Source: Secundilactobacillus collinoides DSM 20515 = JCM 1123 (GTDB lineage: Bacteria; Bacillota; Bacilli; Lactobacillales; Lactobacillaceae). Taken from it: a DNA stretch of 64,000 nucleotides. A program made the position numbers and the translations under genes. Shown one piece after another: positions 8,405 to 18,763 of the stretch; position 1 is the stretch's first letter; the number at the start of each line of letters is the position of its first letter. Below the pieces are notes generated by a model. That model had not been told where the DNA came from and did not search any database. It worked only from the letters and a program-made list of their open reading frames with translations. Location of the stretch: contig NZ_AYYR01000009.1 in assembly GCF_001435975.1 (NCBI RefSeq), positions 269,336-333,335 of the forward strand, read 5' to 3'.

Positions 8405-9319
8405 ATGGCTGAAAATGAAGAACGTTTACGCCGGACAATGATGTTCGTTCCCGGCAATAATCCCGCAATGGTGAAAGATGCCGGCATTTACGGTGCCGAC
8501 TCCATCATGTTTGACTTGGAAGATGCTGTTTCCATGGCTGAAAAAGACGCTGCTCGCGACCTCGTTTACGAAGCCCTGCAGACGCAAGATTACGCTGATG
8601 CCGAATTAGTCGTTCGGGTCAACGGTCAAGATACCACGTACTACGACAACGATGTTAAGGCGATGGTCAAGGCTGGCATCGACGTTATCCGGTTGCCAAA
8701 GGCCGAAACTGCTGACATGGTGACTAAGTTAGATGCCGACGTTGCTGCTGCTGAAAAAGAATTCGGCCGAAAAGCCGGTTCAACCCACATCATGGCCGCT
8801 ATCGAAAGCGCCAAGGGTGTGCTGAACGCTCCAGCCATCGCTGCTGCCTCTGACCGTATGATCGGGGTTGCCCTGTCTGCCGAAGACTACACCACTGACA
8901 TGAAGACCCACCGTTATCCAGACGGCGCCGAACTGGAATTTGCCCGCAACATGGTGCTTCACGCTGCTCGGGCAGCCGGCATCGCCGCCTTTGATACTGT
9001 GTTCACCAACATGGATGACACGGAAGGCTTTTACCGCGAGACCCGGTACATTCACCAACTCGGGTTCGACGGCAAGTCACTGGTCAACCCACGTCAAATT
9101 CCAATGGTCAATGAAGTTTACGAGCCAACGGAAAAGGAAATTTTGAACGCTAAGAACGTTATCAATGCCATCGAAGAAGCCCGCATTAAGGGATCCGGTG
9201 TCATTTCGATGAACGGCCAAATGGTTGACCGCCCAGTTGTGCTCCGGGCACAACGCGTCATGCGGTTAGCTAAGGCGTCAAACCTAGTAGACGAGGAGGG
9301 CAATTACCTTGAAAAATAG
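8405..9319 (+). CDS. citE: citrate lyase beta subunit (citryl-ACP lyase)
   Basis: 304 residues from the ATG at 8405, with GGAGGT 9 nt upstream inside the end of citD. CitE cleaves citryl-ACP to oxaloacetate and acetyl-ACP. The HpcH/HpaI-type TIM barrel shows [10 protein letters not shown] at the N terminus, MFDLEDAV for the metal site, and [11 protein letters not shown]. Length is typical. Its stop overlaps the TTG start of citF by 11 nt. Confidence 0.94.
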   Translation: MAENEERLRRTMMFVPGNNPAMVKDAGIYGADSIMFDLEDAVSMAEKDAARDLVYEALQTQDYADAELVVRVNGQDTTYYDNDVKAMVKAGIDVIRLPKAETADMVTKLDADVAAAEKEFGRKAGSTHIMAAIESAKGVLNAPAIAAASDRMIGVALSAEDYTTDMKTHRYPDGAELEFARNMVLHAARAAGIAAFDTVFTNMDDTEGFYRETRYIHQLGFDGKSLVNPRQIPMVNEVYEPTEKEILNAKNVINAIEEARIKGSGVISMNGQMVDRPVVLRAQRVMRLAKASNLVDEEGNYLEK

Positions 9320-10847
9320 TGTGAATCGCGACTTACCAGATGATTTAATGAAAGACTTAGACTACAAACCCTTTGAAACGACTGAGATCGGTAACCCCGA
9401 TATCCAGCGCGTGGCACCTTCAGTTCACGTCTCGACCGGTGATAATAAACTGGTTGACAGTATCAAACAGGTCGTGGCTGACACGGTCAAGGATGGCATG
9501 ACCATCTCATTTCACCACCATTTCCGTAACGGAGACTTTGTCTTTAACGAAGTGATGCGTGAGATCATTGATGCTGGTATTAAGAATTTAACCTTGGCAC
9601 CATCTTCGCTGACGGGTGTCATGAACGACATGGTTATCGAAGCTATTAAGGCCGGGACCATCACTAACATCACCAGTTCAGGGATGCGTGGCTCGTTGGG
9701 CGATTTTGTTTCCCATGGCGGGTTAAAGAACCCCGTTATTTTCCGTTCTCATGGGAACCGTGCCCGTTCAATCGAACACGGTGACATCAAAATTGACGTG
9801 GCTTTTCTCGGTGTTCCAAACGCTGATGAATTAGGAAATGCCAACGGGATGACAGGTAACGCTGTGTTTGGCTCATTGGGGTACGCCTTAATGGACGCCC
9901 AATACGCTAACAAGGTCGTTCTTTTGACCGACAACATCGTTTCATACCCGAACACGCCTGCTTCAATCAAGCAGACCCAAGTGGATTACGTGGTTAAAGT
10001 TGACAAGGTCGGGGATCCAGATAAGATCGGTTCCGGTGCGACACGTTTCACCAAGGATCCTAAGGAATTGAAGATTGCTTCGACGGTTAACGATGTCATC
10101 GTCAACTCACCATACTTCAAGCAAGGTTTTTCATTCCAAACTGGTTCCGGTGGGGCAGCCTTAGCCGTTACCCGTTACTTGCGTCAGGCAATGCTGGACA
10201 ACAAGATCACCGCATCATTTGCCCTTGGCGGCATCACCAAGCCAACGACCGACCTATTGAAGGAAGGGTTAGTTGACAAGGTCATGGACGTTCAAGACTT
10301 TGATAAGGGTGCTGCTGAATCCATGCATTCAAACCCGAACCAACAAGAAATCGATGCGTCTTGGTATGCTGATCCTGATAACAAAGGGGCCATGGTTGAC
10401 CAATTAGACGTTGCCATTCTGAGCGCTTTGGAAATCGACACCAAGTTCAACGTGAACGTCATGTCCGGTTCTGACGGTGTTATCCGTGGCGCCATCGGTG
10501 GTCACCAAGACGCCGGAACCGCTAAGCTGACCATTATTTCGGCACCACTGGTTCGTGGTCGAATCGCAACTGTTGTGCCTGATGTTACGACGGTTGTCAC
10601 CCCTGGAGATTCCGTTGACGTATTGGTTACCGAATACGGAATTGCCATCAACCCTAAGCGCAAAGACTTGCAGGCATCCTTGAGTAATCTGCCCGGTGTT
10701 CCTGTCTTCACCATTGAAGAACTCCAGCAGCTTGCTGAAAAGAAGGTCGGCACGCCGAAGCCTTTGGCATTCACTGACCGCACTGTTGCGCTGATTGAAT
10801 ACCGTGACGGGACGATTATTGATACCATCAAAGAAGTTAAAGACTAG
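9309..10847 (+). CDS. citF: citrate lyase alpha subunit (citrate:acetyl-ACP transferase)
   Basis: 512 residues from a TTG at 9309, with AGGAGGG about 8 nt before it. CitF exchanges acetyl for citryl on CitD. Family landmarks include [27 protein letters not shown] and [14 protein letters not shown]. Length matches the family (about 505-515). It is followed by a hairpin with a T-run before citX, so expression of the accessory genes may be lower than that of the structural genes. Confidence 0.94.
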   Translation: MKNSVNRDLPDDLMKDLDYKPFETTEIGNPDIQRVAPSVHVSTGDNKLVDSIKQVVADTVKDGMTISFHHHFRNGDFVFNEVMREIIDAGIKNLTLAPSSLTGVMNDMVIEAIKAGTITNITSSGMRGSLGDFVSHGGLKNPVIFRSHGNRARSIEHGDIKIDVAFLGVPNADELGNANGMTGNAVFGSLGYALMDAQYANKVVLLTDNIVSYPNTPASIKQTQVDYVVKVDKVGDPDKIGSGATRFTKDPKELKIASTVNDVIVNSPYFKQGFSFQTGSGGAALAVTRYLRQAMLDNKITASFALGGITKPTTDLLKEGLVDKVMDVQDFDKGAAESMHSNPNQQEIDASWYADPDNKGAMVDQLDVAILSALEIDTKFNVNVMSGSDGVIRGAIGGHQDAGTAKLTIISAPLVRGRIATVVPDVTTVVTPGDSVDVLVTEYGIAINPKRKDLQASLSNLPGVPVFTIEELQQLAEKKVGTPKPLAFTDRTVALIEYRDGTIIDTIKEVKD

Positions 10848-11064
10848 GAATTTTTGGGCACTTTCGCGGTCTGCATCGCGTTGGCACGTTGCTGTATATC
10901 ACTGACCAGGTGCTAACGTCTCCTTCTTTGTGAAGCATTTAAAGAGGGTTTCTGCCAGTTTTCGGAGAATTGACTCTCACTGGCAAATAATACCGGCGAG
11001 TCTGAATCCTTCGGCAACAGCCGTGCCCTTTTTTCCAAAAACGAATCCATTAATATAAACAAAA

Positions 11065-11109
11065 GACGCCCGATAGTTGCACAAGTTGTGTTTCCGTTGG
11101 GCGTTTTTT
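11065..11109 (+). terminator. terminator or attenuator between citF and citX
   Basis: GACGCCC pairs with GGGCGTT, the loop holds a smaller TTGCACAA/TTGTG stem, and six T follow. It ends 18 nt before the citX start. The space 10848-11064 upstream of it shows no gene. Confidence 0.65.
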
Positions 11110-11127
11110 CAAGAGAGGAATTACAAC

Positions 11128-11688
11128 ATGACGTCCATTTTTCAAACGGGTCAGCCACAGGAAATTGTGGATGTCCTTAAAAACCGGGATGAACGGGTTG
11201 CTTATCAGCAGGCTGTTTTAACGAAGTATCCCCAAACTACCTTACTGGCAATTAAACTGAATATTCCTGGTCCTATTAAAAATAATGAAGCCATTCGCGC
11301 AATTTTTGACGCCGGAATGCTGCGGTTTTACGACGCGTTAGTGAAGGTGACGACTGATTTTACAACGTTGGCACAGTGGGACAAACCAACTGGTAACGAG
11401 CTCTTTATTCGCACTGATATGGACGCGCTGACAATCAAGAAGCTTGCCGTTGACTTTGAAGACCATGATACGCTGGGCCGGCTGTTTGATGTGGACGTGA
11501 TGAGTACGGCAGCGGATCACTCCCTATCACGGGCGGACATGGGTTTACCTGTGCGCAAGTGTTTGATCTGCGACCGAATCGCGAAGGACTGCGCGCGTTC
11601 ACGCCGTCATTCCGTTGCTGAATTACAAGCTAAGATCAGTACCCTTTATACCCAAGAATTTGAAACAAGCGGCGGGGTGATCGATTGA
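11128..11688 (+). CDS. citX: apo-citrate lyase phosphoribosyl-dephospho-CoA transferase
   Basis: 186 residues from the ATG at 11128, with AGAGGAA upstream; the frame opens earlier but the upstream part overlaps the terminator hairpin. CitX attaches the phosphoribosyl-dephospho-CoA group to the CitD serine. The signature GRLFDVDVM is present, as is the cysteine pair in KCLICDRIAKDCARSRR seen in the family. The stop overlaps the TTG start of citG by 3 nt, so the two cofactor genes are coupled. Confidence 0.88.
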   Translation: MTSIFQTGQPQEIVDVLKNRDERVAYQQAVLTKYPQTTLLAIKLNIPGPIKNNEAIRAIFDAGMLRFYDALVKVTTDFTTLAQWDKPTGNELFIRTDMDALTIKKLAVDFEDHDTLGRLFDVDVMSTAADHSLSRADMGLPVRKCLICDRIAKDCARSRRHSVAELQAKISTLYTQEFETSGGVID

Positions 11689-12530
11689 GCCAGGAAGCCA
11701 TTGTGAGTGCTGCCTTGCGGGCACTGCTGTATGAAGTGACCGTTAACCCGAAGCCCGGGTTGGTGGATCCCGTTTCAAATGGCCCGCACCCTGATATGAA
11801 CGCGTTTATGTTTATTGATAGTGCGGTGAGCCTGCGGGCCTACTTTGAAGAATGTGCACGGTTGGGCACAGCGTTTACTGGTCATGATCTAACGGCATTG
11901 TTTGCCCAGATCAGACCAGTGGGTGTCCAGGCGGAGAAAACGATGTTTCAGGCGACCCGCAACACGAATACGCATAAGGGTGCCATTTTTTCGCTGGGTA
12001 TTCTGGTTACCGCTGCCGCGTACCAGGGTGACGGGACCACGAATGAACTGATGCAGATCGTCCGGCAAATGCTGACGGGACTGACGAAAAATGATTTCGT
12101 CGGGTTGCCTGACAAGCCGGAAGCGGAACTAACTGCCGGTGAACGCCAATTCTTGAAGTATGGTATCAAGGGTATTCGGGGCGAAGCAGAAGCCGGCTAT
12201 CCAACGGTGATGACTTACGCGCTGCCCGAATTACGGCAAAGTGTCGGGACAATCAATCAGCGCCTGTTAGACGTATTGCTGACCATCGTGCGCCATTCGG
12301 TGGACACGAACCTCGTTAAGCGTGCAAAGTCCGACAGTATCATTGATTGGGCGCACGACCAGGCCGACCGCTACTTTGAATGGGGCGGCAGCAAAACGGC
12401 CGAGGGCATGACGTTCTTACATGAGCTCAATGCAACGTTTACCGAACGTCATTTGAGTTTGGGCGGGTCGGCTGATTTGCTGATCCTGACCATCTTTCTT
12501 GGCATTCGTGAAGGTATTCTGATCAGCTAA
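11685..12530 (+). CDS. citG: triphosphoribosyl-dephospho-CoA synthase
   Basis: 281 residues, starting at a TTG that overlaps the citX stop. CitG makes the precursor of the citrate lyase prosthetic group from ATP and dephospho-CoA. Landmarks are EVTVNPKPGLVDP near the N terminus, the NTHKGAIFSLG stretch and GIRGEAEAGYP. Length is normal for stand-alone CitG. No cit gene follows; a 290-bp gap leads to fumC. Confidence 0.9.
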   Translation: MSQEAIVSAALRALLYEVTVNPKPGLVDPVSNGPHPDMNAFMFIDSAVSLRAYFEECARLGTAFTGHDLTALFAQIRPVGVQAEKTMFQATRNTNTHKGAIFSLGILVTAAAYQGDGTTNELMQIVRQMLTGLTKNDFVGLPDKPEAELTAGERQFLKYGIKGIRGEAEAGYPTVMTYALPELRQSVGTINQRLLDVLLTIVRHSVDTNLVKRAKSDSIIDWAHDQADRYFEWGGSKTAEGMTFLHELNATFTERHLSLGGSADLLILTIFLGIREGILIS

Positions 12531-12784
12531 TTTAACCAAGTACACCACAATGTTGCCAGAACGGTCGTGACAATATTAATGTGAAAAGACAAACTGACCG
12601 TAAAAAATATTTTATTTCTCAAAAATATCTGAATCATGGAATTATATCAGTCTTAAACGCTGTTATATCAACAATATAAGCAATGATTATAGGTTGGCAA
12701 AGGTTTGACTATAATCATCGAAGGCCGGTAAGATTAGTGACATAGGGAATATTTGAGCAATAAAATTATTTTTTTCACAAATAA

Positions 12785-12798
12785 TTAAAACGGTTTCA
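12785..12798. promoter_or_regulatory. cre-like site upstream of fumC
   Basis: TTAAAACGGTTTCA matches 13 of 14 positions of the CcpA consensus and lies just before the GGAGG of fumC, a position suited to repression by roadblock. The rest of 12531-12820 is AT-rich with no gene. Confidence 0.55.
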
Positions 12799-12820
12799 AA
12801 AACTATGGAGGTTTTACATC

Positions 12821-14209
12821 ATGACAGAAGATTATCGGATTGAATCAGATACCATCGGTGAAGTTAAGATTCCAGCAACTGCATTATGGGGCGCCCAAAC
12901 GGAACGGAGTCGTAACAACTTCCCAACCGGTGCCAAGATGCCGCTTGAAATCATCAAGGCCTTGCTACAGATCAAGAAGGCTGCTGCCATTGCGAACAAG
13001 GAAGTTGAGGCTATTGAAGGCCAAAAAGCTGATTTGATCGTGAAAGCCATCGATACTTTATTAGCCCTGGATGACGAAGATCTGCGCAAGGACTTTCCAC
13101 TGGTGGTTTACCAAACCGGTTCCGGGACCCAAACCAACATGAACGTTAACGAAGTCGTTGCCCATCAAGCTGCTAAGATCAACGCTGACATCGAAATTTT
13201 ACCAAACGATGATGTCAACCATGGTCAAAGTTCAAACGATATTTTTCCAACGGCGATGAACTTGACCGCTGCCGCTGCTGTCAATCGTTTGGAAGCATCA
13301 TTACAACATTTAATTGATGAATTAAAAAAGAAGCAAGAAAAATACTGGACCACGGTTAAAATTGGCCGGACCCACTTGCAAGATGCTACGCCATTGACAT
13401 TTGGCCAAGAAGTCAGCGGCTGGGTCAGTGCGCTGGAACATGATCTAGGGTACATTCAAACGTTGAGTCAAACTTTAAGTGAAATCGCCATGGGCGGGAC
13501 TGCCGTTGGGACTGGTTTGAACGCTGCGCCTCACTTTGCTGACATCATTGCCGAAAAGATGAGCGATTTGTACGGCTTGAAGTTTACCGCCGACAGCAAC
13601 AAGTTTTACGGTCTGGCTCACCACTCAGGGTTGAACGTGGTCCATGGGGCCATCAAGACCTTGGCAAGTGATCTGATGAAGATCGCCAATGATGTGCGTT
13701 TCTTAGCCAGCGGTCCACGTGCCGGCTACGACGAATTGAACATTCCTGCAAACGAACCAGGTTCATCGATCATGCCCGGGAAAGTTAACCCAACACAAGC
13801 TGAAGCAATTACTATGGCAGCCGTTCGGGTCATGGGAAACGACGTTGTGGTTAACGTGGCTTCCAGTCAGGGTAACTTTGAAATGAACGTCTACAAGCCA
13901 GTGCTTATCGATGCCTTCTTGGAATCAGCTGAACTGCTTGAAGGAACCATGCGCGGATTTGCTGACAAGATGATTGCCGGCTTGACCGTCAACGCTGCCC
14001 GGATGGAAGAATTAGTCGACAACTCATTGATGACTGTGACGGCTTTGTCACCACACATCGGCTACCACGAAAGTGCAACTATTGCGCAAACTGCTGAAAA
14101 AGACGGCACCACGTTAAAGGTTGCTGCTTTGAAGTCTGGACTGGTTACAGAAGAACAATTTGATAAGTGGGTCGTTCCGATTGATATGACCAACATTAAC
14201 CAAAAATAG
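12821..14209 (+). CDS. fumC: class II fumarate hydratase
   Basis: 462 residues, GGAGG upstream. Converts malate and fumarate reversibly without an Fe-S cluster. The superfamily signature GSSIMPGKVNP is intact, as are TGSGTQTNMNVNEV, NHGQSSNDIFPTA and GRTHLQDATP, which form the active site across the tetramer. Length is typical. Between the citrate lyase operon and fumarate reductase, it should run from malate to fumarate in the reductive branch to succinate, an arrangement known in Lactiplantibacillus plantarum. Confidence 0.95.
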   Translation: MTEDYRIESDTIGEVKIPATALWGAQTERSRNNFPTGAKMPLEIIKALLQIKKAAAIANKEVEAIEGQKADLIVKAIDTLLALDDEDLRKDFPLVVYQTGSGTQTNMNVNEVVAHQAAKINADIEILPNDDVNHGQSSNDIFPTAMNLTAAAAVNRLEASLQHLIDELKKKQEKYWTTVKIGRTHLQDATPLTFGQEVSGWVSALEHDLGYIQTLSQTLSEIAMGGTAVGTGLNAAPHFADIIAEKMSDLYGLKFTADSNKFYGLAHHSGLNVVHGAIKTLASDLMKIANDVRFLASGPRAGYDELNIPANEPGSSIMPGKVNPTQAEAITMAAVRVMGNDVVVNVASSQGNFEMNVYKPVLIDAFLESAELLEGTMRGFADKMIAGLTVNAARMEELVDNSLMTVTALSPHIGYHESATIAQTAEKDGTTLKVAALKSGLVTEEQFDKWVVPIDMTNINQK

Positions 14210-14210
14210 C

Positions 14211-14336
14211 GTGTGGAAGAAGGCGGTTGAGGGCGGAGCAGAAGACGCTTTCGGCAGGAAATCCTTGTTTTGGATTTCGTGTTGGAGGTGGTTTCTGCAG
14301 TCGCCCTCAACTTTCTGAAACACGTTTCAGCTAGGC
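14211..14336. repeat. palindromic intergenic element, diverged copy C
   Basis: Begins GTGTGGAAGAAGGCGG and ends GAAACACGTTTCAGC, matching the ends of copies A and B. The inner sequence differs but is again self-complementary (GAGGGCGGAGCAGAAG near the left end, CTGCAGTCGCCCTC near the right; an inner GAAATCC/GGATTTC hairpin). It fills the fumC-fumarate reductase gap. Confidence 0.6.
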
Positions 14337-14395
14337 AAAATAGAACTTCCTAGCCAGCAAACAGCGCATTAAAACAAATCAAAAGAGGTAAAATC

Positions 14396-15784
14396 ATGGC
14401 TGAAAAATTCACTTTCACACCAACAGATATTAGCACGTTAAAAGATCACTATGACGTTATCGTAATCGGTTCCGGCGGGGCCGGCTTGACGGCTGCCATT
14501 CAAGCCCATGAATTAGGGTTGAAACCCGTCATTCTTGAAAAGATGGACAAGATCGGCGGCAACACCACCCGAGCCTCATCAGGAATGAACGCTGCCGAAA
14601 CGCTGGTTCAATTGAAGCATGGCATCGTTGACAGTTTTGAAGACTTTTACGCTGAAACCTACAAGGGCGGCGGCGAAAAGAACAACACCGAACTGTTGAA
14701 GTTCTTCTCTGAACATGGCGCCTTAGCCATTGATTGGTTAGCGGACCACGGCATTCATTTGGATGACATTACCATTACCGGTGGGATGAGTGTTATGCGG
14801 ACCCACCGTCCCAGTTCTTTAGCCCCGATCGGCGGTTTTCTGGTCACCGAATTTTTGAAACAGGTTGCCAAAGCAGGAATCCCATTGTTTACCGGCGTTA
14901 AAGTTACTGAACTGGTCAAGGACGGCGACAAGGTCGATGCTGTTAAGTTAGACATTGCCGGCAAAACCAGTGAATTGAAGGCCGATGCAGTGATCTTGGC
15001 TACTGGTGGTTTCGGTGCCAACCAAGAATTGTTGACGAAGTTCCGGCCTGATCTGAAGGGCTACAAGACCACCAACCAGCCAGGTGCAACTGGCGACGGG
15101 ATCAATTTCGCCCACGCATTAGGGGCTAAGTTAGTGGATATGGATCAAGTCCAGGTCCACCCAACCGTTCAACAAGACACGCCGCACGCTTACCTGATCG
15201 GTGAAGCTGTTCGTGGTGAAGGTGCCATTTTGGTCAACAAGCATGGCGACCGGTTCACCAACGAACTGGACACCCGGAAGAACGTTACCGCTGCCATTGA
15301 TGCCTTGAAAGAGGGCGGCGCCTACCTGATTTTTGACCAAGGTATCCGGGACCGGGTCAAGGCCGTTGAATTCTACGACCATGTTGGATTAGTTACTACT
15401 GGTAAGACAACGGATGACCTGGCTGATCAACTTGGCTTTGATAAGACCGCGCTGAACAATGCCGTTTCAACCTGGAACAAGGCTGTTGCTGCTAAAAACG
15501 ATGCCGAATTCGGCCGGACAACGGGGATGGAACGTGATATTGAACACGCGCCATTCTTCGCTATCCATATCGCCCCAGCTGTGCACTACACTATGGGCGG
15601 TATCGCCATCAACCACAAGACCGAGGTGCTGGATGAAAACGGTCAAGCAATCACCGGCCTTTTCGCAGCTGGCGAAATCGTTGGCGGTTTGCACGGGAAT
15701 AACCGAATCGGCGGGAACTCGATTGCTGAAACTGTTATTTTTGGTCGGCAAGCAGGGCAGCAGGTTTATAAGTATATTAAGTAA
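14396..15784 (+). CDS. soluble fumarate reductase flavoprotein (FAD-dependent)
   Basis: 462 residues, AAAGAGG upstream. One FAD_binding_2-type domain: the dinucleotide motif VIGSGGAGLTAAIQA lies at the N terminus, the closing FAD motif GLHGNNRIGGNSIAE near the C terminus, and the substrate region with GEAVRGEGAILVNKHGDRF between. Single-chain members without heme or FMN domains reduce fumarate to succinate in lactobacilli. Urocanate or methacrylate reductases share the fold, but fumC next door supports fumarate. It would serve as an electron sink regenerating NAD. Confidence 0.85.
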   Translation: MAEKFTFTPTDISTLKDHYDVIVIGSGGAGLTAAIQAHELGLKPVILEKMDKIGGNTTRASSGMNAAETLVQLKHGIVDSFEDFYAETYKGGGEKNNTELLKFFSEHGALAIDWLADHGIHLDDITITGGMSVMRTHRPSSLAPIGGFLVTEFLKQVAKAGIPLFTGVKVTELVKDGDKVDAVKLDIAGKTSELKADAVILATGGFGANQELLTKFRPDLKGYKTTNQPGATGDGINFAHALGAKLVDMDQVQVHPTVQQDTPHAYLIGEAVRGEGAILVNKHGDRFTNELDTRKNVTAAIDALKEGGAYLIFDQGIRDRVKAVEFYDHVGLVTTGKTTDDLADQLGFDKTALNNAVSTWNKAVAAKNDAEFGRTTGMERDIEHAPFFAIHIAPAVHYTMGGIAINHKTEVLDENGQAITGLFAAGEIVGGLHGNNRIGGNSIAETVIFGRQAGQQVYKYIK

Positions 15785-15802
15785 GGAATTTCTAAGTTTT
15801 AA

Positions 15803-15833
15803 AAAGGCCGGGCAATTGAGCTCGACCTTTTTT
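15803..15833. terminator. bidirectional terminator between convergent genes
   Basis: AAAAGGCCGGGC pairs imperfectly with GCTCGACCTTTT, flanked by A and T runs. It sits between the fumarate reductase gene and the convergent LysR gene. Confidence 0.7.
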
Positions 15834-15849
15834 GTATACTTATATCAAA

Positions 15850-16713
15850 TCATAATAGAACTGCATTTTCTTTAATAAAGGATACGAAGCTGGCTACTGC
15901 CGGTGACCGTAGACTATTTTCGTAATAACATAGCCAAGTCGAACGGGTGAAGTCCTTGCCATTTTGCCACCTAAGAGGTTTGACATATCCCTTGAAATTC
16001 TTGAGTACGATCTTTGGGAGAATTGCCCAACCAAGACCAGCAGAAACAAATGCTAAAGCTGTGTCTATATTGCTAGCAGTCATTCTGACTGGTGGTAAAG
16101 CAGAAAAACGCTCATTATACCAGTGTTCAATTTGACCCTTTAAATAAGGGTCAGTATTGTATTCAATATAATCAGATTGTTGCAACTCATCAAACGAAAT
16201 TTTGGATAGATTGGCTAGACAAAGCGGTTCATCAGCGAGAAGTTGTTTGCCGTCGTTCCATGCATAACCTTCTCGAAGTATAGCTACCGGAGTTTCCTGA
16301 TTTTTTAGGAGCGGATACACATCCCAGCTCCGACCGGTTTTAACACTGATGTTAACTTGAGGATTCAATTCTAGATATTTTTTAAGTAGATCCGGTAGTC
16401 TAAATCTAGCAAAAATAGACGTTACACCAATCGTTAATGAGCCATGAATCTCATCACTAGTCGACAATAAATCTGCCTGTAATGCTTGATAATCGTTTTT
16501 AAGTATCTGACAGTGTTGAATGAATTTGCGACCGTTTGGGGTAAATTCAATCCCACTGTGTTCGCGAATGAGCAGATCTGTGCCGAATTCATCTTCTACT
16601 TTTTTAATTCGGTTAGTCAGCGCTGGCTGAGAGAGGTACAATCGTTGTGCCGTTTTTGTAATGTTTTTTTGGTCGTATAGCGCTAACCAAAGCTCGACAT
16701 CTTTAAAATCCAT
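15850..16713 (-). CDS. LysR-family transcriptional regulator
   Basis: 287 residues from the ATG at 16713, with GGAGGA 7 nt upstream. The N-terminal winged helix has NITKTAQRLYLSQPALTNRI; a periplasmic-binding-like effector domain follows. It is divergent from the aconitase gene at 16829 with a 115-bp spacer, the standard arrangement in which a LysR protein controls the neighbouring operon and senses its substrate or an intermediate. E. coli also has a LysR gene (ybhD) beside ybhJ. It is AT-rich like the genes it probably controls. Confidence 0.85.
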   Translation of the reverse strand: MDFKDVELWLALYDQKNITKTAQRLYLSQPALTNRIKKVEDEFGTDLLIREHSGIEFTPNGRKFIQHCQILKNDYQALQADLLSTSDEIHGSLTIGVTSIFARFRLPDLLKKYLELNPQVNISVKTGRSWDVYPLLKNQETPVAILREGYAWNDGKQLLADEPLCLANLSKISFDELQQSDYIEYNTDPYLKGQIEHWYNERFSALPPVRMTASNIDTALAFVSAGLGWAILPKIVLKNFKGYVKPLRWQNGKDFTRSTWLCYYENSLRSPAVASFVSFIKENAVLL

Positions 16714-16756
16714 TACAGAGTCCTCCATAACTTATTGTAATCGCTAACATAATAAT

Positions 16757-16776
16757 ACCATATTTTACATTATGGT
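16757..16776. promoter_or_regulatory. putative LysR operator
   Basis: ACCAT and ATGGT form an inverted repeat with a 10-bp spacer in the middle of the divergent spacer, consistent with a LysR T-N11-A box. No other dyad of this quality is seen between the two genes. Confidence 0.5.
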
Positions 16777-16828
16777 TGATACACCTTATTCTTAACATGT
16801 AAACAAAATCACAAATGGGGTGAACAAC

Positions 16829-18763
16829 ATGGGTTTAACAGTAGCAGAAAAATGTATTCAAAACTCAATTGTCTACGGTGATATGACAAAGCGTGGCAGT
16901 CGAATCGGCATCCATGCCCATCAAACACTAGGACACGATTTGAACGCAATTATGACTTTTCTAGCTCTCAATCAGTTAGGAATTGATCATGTTAAAACGG
17001 AACTCTCTGTACAATACATGGATCACAATATGATTCAAGCGGATTATAAAAATGCTGATGACCATCGCTTCTTACAGGAAATGACAGCAAAATATGGTGT
17101 GGTCTGCGCACGTCCCGGGAGTGGCATTTGTCACCAGCTTCACCTCGAACATTTTGGTATTCCGGGTAAAACGCTTATCGGTGGTGACTCACACACGCCT
17201 TGTCAAGGCGGTTTAGGAATGTTTGCCGTTGGCGTTGGTGGTTTTGATGCTGCCATGGCGATGGCAGGCGAACCTTTATATATCAAAATGCCATACATTA
17301 TCAACATCCATCTTACTGGTCATTTACCAGCAAAGGTTTCTGCAAAGAATGTCATTCTTGAAGTACTTCGAAGAATTGATGTTAAAGGTGGTGTAGGAAA
17401 AGTTCTTGAATATAGTGGTCCTGGTGTTAAGACGCTGAACGTTGCGGAACGGTCTACAATTACGAACATGGGTGCAGAAACGGGTGCTACTACATCAATT
17501 TTTCCGAGTGACGAAAACACAAAAGCTTGGATGCGCGCTTATCATCGTGAGGAAGATTGGATTCCTTTAAGTGCTGATGAAGATGCTCATTATGATGAGG
17601 TAATGGAAATTAACTTGAACGAGCTTGAACCTCTTATTGCATTACCTTCTTCACCGGGAAAAGTCGTTCCAGTCCGAGAGGTTGCCGGTCGCAAAATTGA
17701 TCAAGTGATGCTAGGAAGTTGTACGAATACTGCATTGAATGATATGAAGTCAATTGCGAATATCATGGAAGGCCATACAATCAGTGATTCAGTGGACGCG
17801 GCACTTTATCCTTCAACTAGAACTGTCATTGCAGAAAGTATCAAGCGTGGGTACTTCAATTCGATTGTTGACTCTGGTGTTCGAATTTTTGAACCAATGT
17901 GCGGTGGATGCAATGGTTGTGGGTTTGCACCACAAACTAAAGGTGTTTCTATTCGAACCACACCGAGAAATTTTCCAGGTCGTAGTGGTACTAAAGATGA
18001 TCAAGTATACTTGGCAGCCCCTGAAACAGCCGCTGTTTCTGCTATCACTGGAGAGATAACGGATCCACGAGATGTTGATATTCCAGAATTTAGTTACGAG
18101 TTGCCAGATTCGTTTATCGAACCCTCTAATTTATTTTATACACCACATTACGTTGACGAAGTTCATTACGGCCCAAATTTGAAACCGATTCCAAAATTTG
18201 GTAAGCACGACAGTGTTGAATCTGGTGAAGTACTTTTGAAGTTGCCAGACAATATTACTACGGATCATATTTGTCCTGCTGGTGCGCTTTACCTGCCAAT
18301 TCGCTCAAATATACCAGAAATTTCCAAACACTCTTTCATGACTATTGATTTAACTTTTCCGGATCGTGCCAAGGCTGCTGAAGGCGGTGTTCTTGTTGCG
18401 GGTGAAAATTATGGTCAAGGATCAAGTCGTGAACAAGCTGCGATTATTCCACGTTTCTTAGGAATCAAGGCTATTTTAGCTAAAGACTTTGCTCGTTTGC
18501 ATCTTGCCAACCTAGTCAACTGGGGTGTCGTCCCTCTAACTTTCAAGAGTGATGATGATTATCAGGCTATCGACCAAGGCGATACGCTCACGGTAAAGTT
18601 AGACGAGATGCAAGCAGGTCAAGATGTAACTGTTATCAATGAAACAAAAGGAGCGACCTTCACTGTTAGCTCACCGTTGAGTACGGAAGATATTGAGACG
18701 GTAAAATGGGGTGGCCGCTTGAATCAAATGCGAAATAGGAGTGATAGCCATGTTACTGCATGA
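16829..18763 (+). CDS. aconitate hydratase family protein (monomeric, 4Fe-4S)
   Basis: 644 residues from the ATG at 16829, with GGGGTGA 6 nt before it. Aconitase-type enzymes move a hydroxyl between neighbouring carbons of a tricarboxylic acid through an unsaturated intermediate. Cluster cysteines are at residue 298 (GSCTNTA) and residues 358 and 361 (MCGGCNGCG), with one extra Cys at 364. The swivelling domain carries the catalytic GQGSSREQAA. Length fits the short mitochondrial/anaerobe type rather than the 900-residue AcnA. No citrate synthase is in the window, so a full oxidative TCA branch is not implied. It overlaps the next gene by 14 nt. Confidence 0.88.
   Translation: MGLTVAEKCIQNSIVYGDMTKRGSRIGIHAHQTLGHDLNAIMTFLALNQLGIDHVKTELSVQYMDHNMIQADYKNADDHRFLQEMTAKYGVVCARPGSGICHQLHLEHFGIPGKTLIGGDSHTPCQGGLGMFAVGVGGFDAAMAMAGEPLYIKMPYIINIHLTGHLPAKVSAKNVILEVLRRIDVKGGVGKVLEYSGPGVKTLNVAERSTITNMGAETGATTSIFPSDENTKAWMRAYHREEDWIPLSADEDAHYDEVMEINLNELEPLIALPSSPGKVVPVREVAGRKIDQVMLGSCTNTALNDMKSIANIMEGHTISDSVDAALYPSTRTVIAESIKRGYFNSIVDSGVRIFEPMCGGCNGCGFAPQTKGVSIRTTPRNFPGRSGTKDDQVYLAAPETAAVSAITGEITDPRDVDIPEFSYELPDSFIEPSNLFYTPHYVDEVHYGPNLKPIPKFGKHDSVESGEVLLKLPDNITTDHICPAGALYLPIRSNIPEISKHSFMTIDLTFPDRAKAAEGGVLVAGENYGQGSSREQAAIIPRFLGIKAILAKDFARLHLANLVNWGVVPLTFKSDDDYQAIDQGDTLTVKLDEMQAGQDVTVINETKGATFTVSSPLSTEDIETVKWGGRLNQMRNRSDSHVTA

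Noticed and set aside
10913..11158. 81-codon minus-strand frame between citF and citX
   Set aside because: It covers the terminator hairpin and the citX start; no motif or conservation signal is visible.
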